17,374 nucleotides of DNA from JADLHS01 sp964539515 (GTDB taxonomy: Bacteria > Verrucomicrobiota > Verrucomicrobiia > Limisphaerales > JADLHS01), in contig CAZIJO010000124.1 in the NCBI GenBank assembly GCA_964539515.1, forward strand, positions 1-17,374. Direction: 5' to 3'. Of this stretch, positions 6,580 through 13,985 are shown one piece after another. The notes below the pieces were generated by a model. The model did not search any database and was not told the origin of the DNA. It saw only the letters and a program-made list of their open reading frames with translations. How positions within the stretch are numbered: position 1 is the stretch's first letter; every line of letters starts with the position of its first letter. Made by a program: the position numbers and the translations under genes.

Positions 6580-7683
6580 ATGAAGGAAGCCACCACCCTC
6601 CAGCAGTTCAAACGCACCTACGTTCGTCGGAACGGGAAATCCTTCACCTACTTCTCCGGATGCGATTATTTCCGGCTGGCAAGTCACCCGGAAGTTTTGC
6701 AGGCGGTGCGCGAAGGGTTGCGGCGCCATGGCCTGAATGTGGCAGCTTCGCGCCGGACCACGGGTAACCATCCGCTTTACCCACGACTGGAAAGGGCCCT
6801 GGCCCGGTTCTTCAAAGCCGAAACCGCACTGTTGACGAGCACCGGCTACGCCACCAACCTCGTGGTCGCGCAAGCGCTCGCCGGTCGCTTCTCCCACGCC
6901 CTCGTTGACGAACGGGCGCATGCCACCCTGCAGGACGCCGCCCTCCTTCTGGATTGTCCGGTCTTGCGATTCCGGCATCGCGATGTCGCCCACTTCGGTG
7001 CCACCCTGTCCCGTTGCGGTCCCATGGCCCGCCCGATCGTCCTCACCGATGGCATGTTTTCCCACGACGGCTCGGTGGCACCGCTACGTGCCTATCTCTC
7101 CCGCTTGCCCGGTGATGGCCTGGTCGTGGTGGACGACGCGCACGGCGCCGGCACTTTGGGTAAAACCGGCAAGGGCACGATCGAACTGGAACAGGTGAGC
7201 CGGGATCGCGTTATCCAGAACATCACCTTGAGCAAGGCATTCGGCGTTTATGGCGGCGCCATCCTCTGTTCGCGCAAATGGCGGGTCAAGTTTGCCGCCA
7301 GCCGGATGTGGGTCGGCAGCACCCCCCTGCCCTTGCCCCTGGCGTTCGCGGCCACCAAATCGCTGCGGATCATCCGACGGGACAGGAACCTCCGCAGCCG
7401 ACTCGAAGCCGGAGTCGCGTTCGTCAAATCCGAGCTGCGGCGGGTCGGCTTCACCCTGCCCGAAACCCCGAGCCCGATTGTGGCACTTCACTTCGATGAC
7501 TTGCGGCGGACTGCCCGGGTGAAACGCGCCTTGCTTGCCGGTGGCATCCTGCCGCCTTTGATCCATTACCCCGGCAGCCCGGAAAATGGTTGCTTCCGCT
7601 TCGTGATTTCCAGTGAACACACCCGCCGTCAGTTGCGACGACTCGTCCAAGCCTTGCAGCCGTTTGCCCCGCCGACGGACTAA
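6580..7683 (+). CDS. BioF-like alpha-oxoamine synthase (PLP-dependent)
   Basis: A 367-residue fold-type I PLP enzyme of the alpha-oxoamine synthase group (8-amino-7-oxononanoate synthase, glycine C-acetyltransferase, 5-aminolevulinate synthase, serine palmitoyltransferase), which condense an amino acid with an acyl-CoA. Key residues are in place: cofactor-stacking His114 in DERAHATL, Asp185 and His188 in VVVDDAHGAGTLG, and Schiff-base Lys219 in TLSKAFGVYGGA. The region SRRTTGNHPLYPRLE (58-72) departs from the usual GSR...G....H..LE pattern, with Tyr67 replacing the conserved His, so the substrate may differ from BioF. Start ATG 6580 is preferred to an upstream TTG at 6538. No other biotin gene is nearby. 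It follows the mog gene by 55 bases and overlaps the convergent peroxiredoxin gene by 4 bases. The family is firm; the substrate is unknown. Confidence 0.85.
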   Translation: MKEATTLQQFKRTYVRRNGKSFTYFSGCDYFRLASHPEVLQAVREGLRRHGLNVAASRRTTGNHPLYPRLERALARFFKAETALLTSTGYATNLVVAQALAGRFSHALVDERAHATLQDAALLLDCPVLRFRHRDVAHFGATLSRCGPMARPIVLTDGMFSHDGSVAPLRAYLSRLPGDGLVVVDDAHGAGTLGKTGKGTIELEQVSRDRVIQNITLSKAFGVYGGAILCSRKWRVKFAASRMWVGSTPLPLPLAFAATKSLRIIRRDRNLRSRLEAGVAFVKSELRRVGFTLPETPSPIVALHFDDLRRTARVKRALLAGGILPPLIHYPGSPENGCFRFVISSEHTRRQLRRLVQALQPFAPPTD

Positions 7684-8162
7684 CCCGCAGCCAAGGCGGC
7701 CAGCACTTCCGCGGCGTGTTCCTCCGGCTTTACCTGCGGCCAGATTTTCTTGATGCGGCCGTCAGGACCGATGAGGAATGTCACACGGTGAACCCCCTCG
7801 TATTTGCGACCCATGAAGCTTTTCAGGCCCCAGACCCCGTAATCGAGGACGATCTTCTTGTCTTCGTCGGCGAGCAATGGAAACGGCAACTTGAATTTCG
7901 CCACGAACTTGTCGTGCGCCTTCACCGGGTCAACGCTCACGCCCAGCACCACTGCGCCTTGCTTCTGAAACGCCGCATACTTTTCCCGGAAGCCACAGGC
8001 CTCCTTAGTGCAACCCGGCGTGTCGTCCCGCGGATAGAAGTAGAGGATCACTGGTTTGCCCTTGAAGTCGGCGAGCGAGACTTTGCCGCCACCGTTGGTG
8101 GAGGCAGAGAAGACCGGCGCTTTGTCACCTTCCTGCAATTTCAATGTTAGTTTGGTCGCCAT
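7680..8162 (-). CDS. bcp: Thioredoxin-dependent peroxiredoxin (Bcp/PrxQ)
   Basis: A 160-residue peroxiredoxin of the PrxQ/Bcp class that reduces hydrogen peroxide and organic hydroperoxides, using thioredoxin for recycling. The signature YFYPRDDTPGCTKEACGFRE (41-60) holds the peroxidatic Cys51 and the resolving Cys56 five residues on, the arrangement of two-cysteine PrxQ. Further conserved segments are VVLGVSVDPVKAHDKF, FPLLADE, YGVWG and VTFLIGPDGRIKKIW. ATG 8162 is chosen over an upstream TTG at 8189 because MATKLTL sits where the family begins. No signal peptide is seen, so it should be cytoplasmic. It converges with the BioF-like gene, sharing 4 bases at their stops, and appears to be a single-gene unit. 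Confidence 0.95.
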   Translation of the reverse strand: MATKLTLKLQEGDKAPVFSASTNGGGKVSLADFKGKPVILYFYPRDDTPGCTKEACGFREKYAAFQKQGAVVLGVSVDPVKAHDKFVAKFKLPFPLLADEDKKIVLDYGVWGLKSFMGRKYEGVHRVTFLIGPDGRIKKIWPQVKPEEHAAEVLAALAAG

Positions 8163-8287
8163 ATTCTTGTCTTGGTTGTTAACCGGCAATCAAGTTAGCG
8201 AAAGATCTGCGTTCGTCGAATCTTTGAACCAATCAGCACCCACACCGGAGTCACGGCGGCGGCTGATTGATTTCAAGGAAAATGGCT

Positions 8288-8317
8288 TTGACTTTCGGAT
8301 TCCCACATTGTTAGGGT
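8288..8317 (+). promoter_or_regulatory. Candidate promoter for tRNA-Ala
   Basis: TTGACT (8288-8293) is followed, after 18 bases, by TAGGGT (8312-8317). This would start transcription near 8324, about nine bases before the mature tRNA 5' end, which suits a tRNA precursor. The -10 match is partial. Confidence 0.45.
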
Positions 8318-8332
8318 ATTGCCGCTTTGGTT

Positions 8333-8408
8333 GGGGTCGTAGCTCAGTTGGTAGAGCACCACAATGGCATTGTGGGGGTCACAGGTTCGAATCCTGCCGG
8401 CTCCACCA
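8333..8408 (+). tRNA. tRNA-Ala(GGC)
   Basis: A 76-base cloverleaf with encoded CCA (8406-8408). The acceptor stem GGGGTCG (8333-8339) pairs with CGGCTCC (8398-8404) and includes the G3-U70 wobble that identifies alanine tRNAs. The D arm is GCTC/GAGC, the anticodon stem CCACA/TGTGG, and the seven-base loop ATGGCAT carries anticodon GGC (8366-8368), reading GCC/GCU. The T loop TTCGAAT is standard. The outermost T-stem pair (8381 A with 8397 C) is mismatched, a small oddity. Flanks are the peroxiredoxin gene and the PPi-PEPCK candidate; it is not in a tRNA cluster. Confidence 0.95.
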
Positions 8409-8568
8409 TCCTCCGCTCGCAGCCGCGAACGAAGGTTGGCGTCCAAAGCCCCCCGCACTTATAACAAACCACCGCATTCCCCATCCTTTGGCTCCGAAAG
8501 AGAAGGCCGCCGATCCACTTTATCGTGACCGTGTCTGGGCCCGTGGGTAGCCGACGTGCCCGGCAGCC

Positions 8569-11500
8569 TCAGCCAGACATCGGTTCCGCACCCACGGTGC
8601 CCGAAAGCGTCTGCCAATAGTCCGCCGCCTCCACCTCGGTCAACAGTTTGCGAGCGGCGGCGAGCCGGCCGGCAATGCCCAGCCGCTCGGCTTCCCGGGC
8701 ATGGCTCGCCCGTTTTAGAAACTTCTCCAGGTATTCGGCGTGCCGCCGCCACAGGTCTCGATCAACAGTTTGTTTCGCCTTGAGCCGCGCGGCATACCAA
8801 TCACTCGCGATCATGTTTTCATAAGTGAACAATTTCCGGACGTCGGGGTGATTGAGGCCTTTGCCCTCCCATTGATCATGCAACATGATGTGCAAGAGGG
8901 CCTGCAAGGGCGGACAGGCTTGAGCGATGCCGCCGTCGTCGAAATACATCTTCGCGACGCGCCGCTGGGTGGCGAGGATGTTATCCATGCCATCCGCAAA
9001 CACATCCGCATCCTGCAACTCGGGGTGGAGCATCTCGGGGGTGAAGACCGCGTGCGGGTGGTTAAAGACGCGCCCAAAAAAATACTGTACGAAACGGAGA
9101 TTGATGCGGTAGCCGAGCCGGCTCGCCAGCACTTTCTTCCCTGCGTGCTCGAAGTCTGCGCAGCGGTCCAGATAATGATTGGCAATGAGATAACGCGGAT
9201 CCCGTTCCTCCGGTGTCATGCGACACCAGACTTCGGGCACGAGCAGGCTGATGTCGTGATCCACGCGGACGTGCGGACCGACCCAGCCGGCCGCGGTGAC
9301 GAAGCCGTGGTGGCCGGTGAGCAACCAGGAAACGAGGGCGTTGTTGAGGTCAATGATGGGCGGCAACGCGTTGAACGGTCCTTTGGTCAAAGCGCCCTCC
9401 GAACCCGCCCCGGTCGTGGAGGGGGATTTGCCTGTCATGCTGCAAATGAATTCCATGAACAACTCGGGGAGCTCCAGATAATGAATCGGGTTGAACACGG
9501 CGAGGGCGCGAATGCCGGCTTCCGGCGGATTGTTACGGCGCCCGGGCAGCACCGCCGTGACGGGATTAGGGAGCGGTTGATGGGGCGGAACGCGGCGGCG
9601 AAGGCGCATGGACATTTCGGCCAGGTGACGATCGCGCGGGTTTTGAAGATCGGAGCGGACCTGGAGGTAGCGCGGGTTCTTGCTGGGCTTGCCCTCGACG
9701 AGACGCGGGTGCGCGGAGCTGACGAAAAACTTGGCCCCCCTCCCTTCCGCCACCTGGCGAATGAGGGTTTGCATCGGCTCGGTGAATTGATTGAAACCAA
9801 TGGCTTCCTCAACCAACTCGCGAGCGTCGGCCCGGGTCAGCGGCTCGTAGTTGGAAAAGAAATTGTCCGGCCGCGTGAAATCCGATTCGGTCTGGTGATC
9901 GTACCCCCGGTGAATGGCGTCGTCGGGCCGCTGGAACAACCGCCGCTCGCAATTCGTCACGAACTTCAGCGCTGGCACCGTCGCCGGCTCAGCCAGGTCG
10001 GTCACCCGCTCCGCGGGAACCACAACCGAAGCGGTGATGTCGTCCTCCGCCTGGATTTTTTCGGCGGGGTAGAAGTCCTTCCGCAACCCAAACGTGCGCC
10101 AGGCCCCGTCGCTGTCGAAGCCGACGCGCAGGCAGGTGGTAACCAGCTTCCGATTGTCACATTTCAGTTCATTGCCGGGGGTGCCGTTAATGATGTCGAC
10201 GCTGAAATGTTCACGCCAGTTTGCTCCCCATTCCGGCTTGTAGTACCGCTTTACCACGAAGACGAGTTCCTTCAGGTATTGCGGGACGCTTTGCAACCAC
10301 GCGTTGTATTCGGGCGTGAAATCCCGTTCGTCCGGCATGAGCAGCTTGATCACCGAGCCCAGCGAGCGTTCCGCCGAGAGCACCGCGCGCTGATCGACCC
10401 GGGCCGGATCCTGAAAGCGGTCGGAGTAATCCCGGTTGATCAACTCGGCCACCCGCGCAAGGTCCGCCTTGAGATCGGCCACGAACACTGGGCCGGTGAG
10501 CACGGCATCGGTAATGGGCTTGGAGATTTCCGATTTGCCCCCGCCGGAAACCGTGCAGGGCTTGTGACACAGAGCGCCTTCCGCCGTGACCCCCACCAAC
10601 CGCCAGGCACGGTTGAGCCCCGGTTTTTCCATCCGCACCTTGTAGCCGGACGGACGAACGTAGGTCTGGCCGGGGACCAGTTTGATCGCTTGATCTCCGG
10701 CGTCATTCCGCCAAAACACCCGTTGCGCATGCAAATCAAACCGGGCGTTCTCCGGGACGTAAAGGATGTCGGGAAACGCCTTGTCCACAGCGTAACCTTG
10801 GGGCTTGATGTCCATTCGCTCCCCGTATTGGGCAAACACTTCCTCGATATTGTGCCCCTTGCGTTTCACGTGAATGTCCCCGCTAAATTCCTCGCCCAGG
10901 TCGTAAGCCGGGAACACCATTGCCCCCCCGGCATGTTCCTCTTCGCACAAGCCGAACAAATTGGCGGCATAGCTGATCTGGGTTTTTACCTCTTTCTTGC
11001 AGTAGCCGAAGTAGTTGTCCGCAATGAGTGTGACGATGACGCCGCTTTCATCCCGGCACGTGAGTTTGAACGCCCCGCCGTTGTTGTAGCATTCGTTCTC
11101 CTCACGCCAGCACATGCCGTCCCGCCGCTGCCGTTCCGTGGCTTGATCCCAATGGGGGAGGCCCACCGATTTCTTCGTGGCCTTCACCAGATGGGGCGCG
11201 AGGATGACGCAGCCGGTGTGCCCGGTCCAATGTTCCGGGTCGAGGCCGGCATCGTTCTCCGGCAGCAAAGGATCGCCGGCATTGCCGAAAATGCTCTCCA
11301 CGAAATCCAGGTTGCACACCAGGTTGCCCGGGGCGAAGAACCGGATTTCCATCGTTTTCTCGGCGATGAAACCAGGCACGGCCGGGCAGACGATCGGCCG
11401 CAGCAGCAGGGAGACAAACGTTTCCGCCGGCTGCGGCTGCGTGGCGGTGAAGGGCAGGCGCAGCAAATCACGGGGTGGATCGAGGGCAAGGCTGAGCATT

Positions 11501-11991
11501 TTAGAAAACGTCCCTCGCGGCACGCCCAACTTGTCGTCTGGAATCGGCAATCCGCCCTCGGTGACGTGGAAAATACCCTGCGTCGTGCGCCGATCGCTGC
11601 GGGGATTATGCAACACGCCCTGCTGCACCCGATAGGACTTGACGATGTCAGACGAAAATTCATCCCGATCCAAGGGCAGCGACAACACCCGCGCCAAGCC
11701 GGGACGATCCAGTGTAAACGTGCGCAAGGGCAGCCGCGGCACATACGCATCCTGCAGGTAGTCGTAAAGAAATGTCTGGATGCGCTGGTCGGCGGGACAC
11801 AAGTACTGGCCAAGCAGCCGGTCCTTTTCCTGAAACTGCGCCGCGAACGCCGCCACGATGTCCGGCGCCTTTGCGCCGGCGGCGCCGGCGACCGGCGGAC
11901 AACCAAGCAAAGCCAGTTTGATATTGATGTAGGCGATCAACTGGCTGGCTTCAGTCGCTGAGCCCGGCGCCGGAAGTTCAGTTTGTACCAT
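8569..11991 (-). CDS. Probable PPi-type phosphoenolpyruvate carboxykinase
   Basis: A 1,140-residue soluble protein with no signal peptide or membrane segment. Its length and a set of motifs fit the PPi-dependent PEP carboxykinases known from Propionibacterium and Entamoeba, which interconvert PEP + CO2 + phosphate with oxaloacetate + pyrophosphate. Likely conserved segments: TGHTGCVILAPHLVKATKKS (256-275), DNYFGYCKKEVKTQISYAANL (from 325), FPAYDLGEEF (360-369), the phosphate-loop-like VSGGGKSEISKP (481-492), MTGKSPSTTGAGSEGALTKG (852-871) and TGHHGFVTAAGWVGPHVRVD (892-911). The assignment rests on remembered family features, not on a search, and the PEPCK catalytic residues cannot be verified by eye. 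If wrong, it is still a single intact large protein. It lies 70 bases downstream of the transglutaminase pair, on the same strand, but may have its own promoter. ATG 11991 is used; the ribosome binding site is weak. Confidence 0.65.
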   Translation of the reverse strand: MVQTELPAPGSATEASQLIAYINIKLALLGCPPVAGAAGAKAPDIVAAFAAQFQEKDRLLGQYLCPADQRIQTFLYDYLQDAYVPRLPLRTFTLDRPGLARVLSLPLDRDEFSSDIVKSYRVQQGVLHNPRSDRRTTQGIFHVTEGGLPIPDDKLGVPRGTFSKMLSLALDPPRDLLRLPFTATQPQPAETFVSLLLRPIVCPAVPGFIAEKTMEIRFFAPGNLVCNLDFVESIFGNAGDPLLPENDAGLDPEHWTGHTGCVILAPHLVKATKKSVGLPHWDQATERQRRDGMCWREENECYNNGGAFKLTCRDESGVIVTLIADNYFGYCKKEVKTQISYAANLFGLCEEEHAGGAMVFPAYDLGEEFSGDIHVKRKGHNIEEVFAQYGERMDIKPQGYAVDKAFPDILYVPENARFDLHAQRVFWRNDAGDQAIKLVPGQTYVRPSGYKVRMEKPGLNRAWRLVGVTAEGALCHKPCTVSGGGKSEISKPITDAVLTGPVFVADLKADLARVAELINRDYSDRFQDPARVDQRAVLSAERSLGSVIKLLMPDERDFTPEYNAWLQSVPQYLKELVFVVKRYYKPEWGANWREHFSVDIINGTPGNELKCDNRKLVTTCLRVGFDSDGAWRTFGLRKDFYPAEKIQAEDDITASVVVPAERVTDLAEPATVPALKFVTNCERRLFQRPDDAIHRGYDHQTESDFTRPDNFFSNYEPLTRADARELVEEAIGFNQFTEPMQTLIRQVAEGRGAKFFVSSAHPRLVEGKPSKNPRYLQVRSDLQNPRDRHLAEMSMRLRRRVPPHQPLPNPVTAVLPGRRNNPPEAGIRALAVFNPIHYLELPELFMEFICSMTGKSPSTTGAGSEGALTKGPFNALPPIIDLNNALVSWLLTGHHGFVTAAGWVGPHVRVDHDISLLVPEVWCRMTPEERDPRYLIANHYLDRCADFEHAGKKVLASRLGYRINLRFVQYFFGRVFNHPHAVFTPEMLHPELQDADVFADGMDNILATQRRVAKMYFDDGGIAQACPPLQALLHIMLHDQWEGKGLNHPDVRKLFTYENMIASDWYAARLKAKQTVDRDLWRRHAEYLEKFLKRASHAREAERLGIAGRLAAARKLLTEVEAADYWQTLSGTVGAEPMSG

Positions 11992-12000
11992 ATTCAGAGT

Positions 12001-12029
12001 TTTTTAACTGACGGTTCTTTACCAAACAA
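12001..12029 (-). promoter_or_regulatory. Candidate promoter for the PPi-PEPCK gene
   Basis: On the minus strand TTGTTT (12029-12024) and TAAAAA (12006-12001) are separated by 17 bases. Transcription would begin only a few bases before the ATG at 11991, giving a nearly leaderless message. Hexamer matches are partial, so read-through from the transglutaminase genes is the alternative. Confidence 0.35.
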
Positions 12030-12031
12030 GT

Positions 12032-12050
12032 CTGGTCGCCCGCTGGTCGC
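12032..12050. repeat. Short direct repeat between the transglutaminase and PPi-PEPCK genes
   Basis: CTGGTCGC occurs at 12032-12039 and again at 12043-12050, an 11-base period, just upstream of the candidate promoter at 12001-12029. The flanks also allow a small hairpin (TCTGG at 12031-12035 with CCAGA at 12050-12054). It could be a regulator site or a chance repeat in GC-rich sequence. Confidence 0.35.
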
Positions 12051-12061
12051 CAGATTTGCGA

Positions 12062-12892
12062 TCAGCTAATGGCTTGAATGTCGACCTGCACCTGCATTTG
12101 CCGATTCGTTGTTCCCTTGTAATGCCCCGTCAACGGGGCCACGTCCGCGTAATCGCGGCCCACGGCGATTTTCACATAGGTCTCGTCCGGCTGACGATTG
12201 TGGGTCGGGTCCAGCGCCCGCCAGCCGATCCCGGGAATCAGCACCTCCACCCACGCGTGCGTGGCGCTGGCAACTTCCGTCGCCAAATAACCACTAACGT
12301 AGAGCGCGGGAATTTTCAACGCTCGACACAGGCCGATCAGCACGTGGGCGAAGTCCTGACACACCCCGCGCTGCGCGCGCAACACGTCGCGCATGTGGGT
12401 GTGCACGCTCGTGGCGTTCGGTTCGTACTTGAACTGGCGGTGGACGAATCCCATCAGCGCCCGCGCCGCCTGCCAGGTGTCGGCCACCCCGGCGGTGGCA
12501 TCCAGCGCGAGCCGCCAGGTCACCGGCGACAGGTCCACGTACCGGCTTTCTTGCAAGAAATCGAAAACCCGTGATTCCGCCGCCGCTTCCCCAATCCGCG
12601 CCAACGGCCAGGGATCGGCATCGTCCGCCAGCGCCGAACGCGGCCGGGTGGTCACGCGCAGATGACTTTCCACCAGCAGCGAAGTGTGCGGCTCCGTGAT
12701 TTCAAAGTGGTGCACGACATTGGAATAAAGGTCGTGATGATGCCGCAGCCGGGCGGCGGGCAGAATTTTCAAAAGAAAATGATCCACCGTCTGCCACTCG
12801 TCGGAAAAGGGCTGCAACCGCGCCTCGTTAAAACTCTCGCGCACCGGCGCGGCGTAGTGGTACTGCGTGCGATGAACGATTTCCCATTTCAT
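12062..12892 (-). CDS. Transglutaminase-like cysteine protein, copy 1
   Basis: A 276-residue protein with the bacterial transglutaminase-like N-terminal beta domain (about 1-85, opening IVHRTQYHYAAPV) followed by a transglutaminase/protease core. The catalytic triad is complete: Cys178 in RGVCQDFAH, His212 in THAWVEV and Asp228 in LDPTHN. The following GRDYADVAPLTGHYKG is typical of the group. No signal peptide is seen, so it is likely cytoplasmic. The family is found beside alpha-E and circularly permuted ATP-grasp genes, where it has been proposed to form or break amide bonds; the substrate is unknown. It starts 3 bases after the stop of copy 2, so the two are almost certainly co-translated. 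Confidence 0.9.
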   Translation of the reverse strand: MKWEIVHRTQYHYAAPVRESFNEARLQPFSDEWQTVDHFLLKILPAARLRHHHDLYSNVVHHFEITEPHTSLLVESHLRVTTRPRSALADDADPWPLARIGEAAAESRVFDFLQESRYVDLSPVTWRLALDATAGVADTWQAARALMGFVHRQFKYEPNATSVHTHMRDVLRAQRGVCQDFAHVLIGLCRALKIPALYVSGYLATEVASATHAWVEVLIPGIGWRALDPTHNRQPDETYVKIAVGRDYADVAPLTGHYKGTTNRQMQVQVDIQAIS

Positions 12893-12895
12893 CGC

Positions 12896-13768
12896 TCAAA
12901 CTTCCGAGACATCCACGGAGACCTTAACCTCGTGTTCACCCCCGCCAGTGAGAATGCCGGCCACGGGACTGACGTCGCCAAAATCCCGGCCAAGTGCCAC
13001 GGTGATATGTTCCTCCGCCGGCTGGACGTTGTTGGTGGGATCGAAATCCACCCAGCCGGTGTCCGGACAAAAAATCGCGAACCACGCATGCGAGGCATCC
13101 GCGCCCACGCGGCGGGGCTGACCGACCGGCGGGTGGGTGCGCAGGTAGCCGCTGACATACCGCGCCGGCAGCCCCAGCGAGCGGAGGCACGCGATGCCGA
13201 GATGCGCGAAGTCCTGACAAACGCCCCGGCGTTTTTCCCAGACCTCCTCGATCGGCGTCGCCACAGTGGTGGCCTTCGGGTCGAATTGAAAATCCGTAAA
13301 GATGCGGCGGGTCAAATCCTGGGCGCCCGCGAGCAGGGTCGTATCCTTCGCAAAACTTTGCCGGGCATAATCCGCCAGTTCCAGCGACGCCCGGACCTGC
13401 GGGGAGTCGAAGACGAATTGATAAGGCTCGACAACTTCCGGCGAAACCGGATCCCGGAAGAGCCGCCTAACATCTTCCCAAGCCCGCGTCGTTTCCGGCG
13501 CGCGCGCTTTCGGCGCATGCACCGACACCCGGCTTTGGGTAACAATCTCGAGGCGCTGGTGAACTTCCTGGATACTGAAAAAGCACAGCTGGTTTTTGAA
13601 ATAGTCCACCCGCGCCTGACGCAATGCCGGTGGCGGAAGAATCTCAAGGGCGAACTCGCCGCAGGTCTGGGTTGCCGTGGCGCGCGGTTCGAGCCGCGCC
13701 ACGTGGTGCGACACGCTCACCGGCGCGGTGTATTCGTAAAGCGTGCGATGGATGATGTTGTAGGTCAT
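12896..13768 (-). CDS. Transglutaminase-like cysteine protein, copy 2
   Basis: A 290-residue paralogue of the next gene, with the same layout: N-terminal beta domain (IIHRTLYEYTAPVSVSHHVAR, from residue 5) and a catalytic core with Cys184 in RRGVCQDFAH, His227 in ASHAWF and Asp243 in DFDPTNN. The segment GYLRTHPPVGQPRRVGAD (207-224) before the catalytic His is longer than in copy 1, suggesting a different substrate pocket. An upstream TTG at 13780 could add four residues, but ATG 13768 begins directly at the conserved domain. Its own upstream region (217 bases to the ATP-grasp gene) contains a REPIN-like element, so transcription could be read-through from the ATP-grasp gene or begin between. 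Confidence 0.9.
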   Translation of the reverse strand: MTYNIIHRTLYEYTAPVSVSHHVARLEPRATATQTCGEFALEILPPPALRQARVDYFKNQLCFFSIQEVHQRLEIVTQSRVSVHAPKARAPETTRAWEDVRRLFRDPVSPEVVEPYQFVFDSPQVRASLELADYARQSFAKDTTLLAGAQDLTRRIFTDFQFDPKATTVATPIEEVWEKRRGVCQDFAHLGIACLRSLGLPARYVSGYLRTHPPVGQPRRVGADASHAWFAIFCPDTGWVDFDPTNNVQPAEEHITVALGRDFGDVSPVAGILTGGGEHEVKVSVDVSEV

Positions 13769-13806
13769 GGCGCCGGACAAGGCAGCGAATTGAATGGTTG
13801 AACGCT

Positions 13807-13961
13807 CGCCCTCACCCCGGCCCTCTCCCCCGGGAGAGGGAGAAGTATTCGCCGATTTACACGCAAACCAGCGACGGGATTTGCCGGACGCACATTAAAA
13901 TCATCGAAACGCATCGCTTGCGGTTCCCTCTCCCCGGGGGAGAGGGTCAGGGTGAGGGCGG
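13807..13961. repeat. REPIN-like element: two inverted REP-like palindromes
   Basis: Two GC-rich units face each other. Unit 1 (13807-13841) contains CCCTCACCCC then a self-complementary CCCTCTCCC/GGGAGAGGG hairpin (13821-13840). Unit 2 (13924-13961), read on the other strand, is nearly identical: CCCTCACCC, TGA, then CCCTCTCCCC/GGGGAGAGGG (13926-13946). About 80 non-repeated bases separate them. This inverted doublet is the architecture of REPINs, non-autonomous elements mobilised by RAYT (IS200/IS605-like) transposases, and this CCCTCACCC...CCCTCTCCC family is common across bacterial genomes. It fills most of the gap between the ATP-grasp/alpha-E and transglutaminase genes. No RAYT gene is in the window. 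Confidence 0.75.
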
Positions 13962-13985
13962 ACAATTTCTTGAAACTAATAAGAC

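Noticed and set aside
8740..11961. A 1,073-codon open frame on the plus strand, antisense to the PPi-PEPCK candidate
   Set aside because: It mirrors the codon structure of the minus-strand gene in GC-rich DNA; its translation is rich in Arg, His, Gly and Val with no recognisable domain, while the minus strand has coherent motifs.
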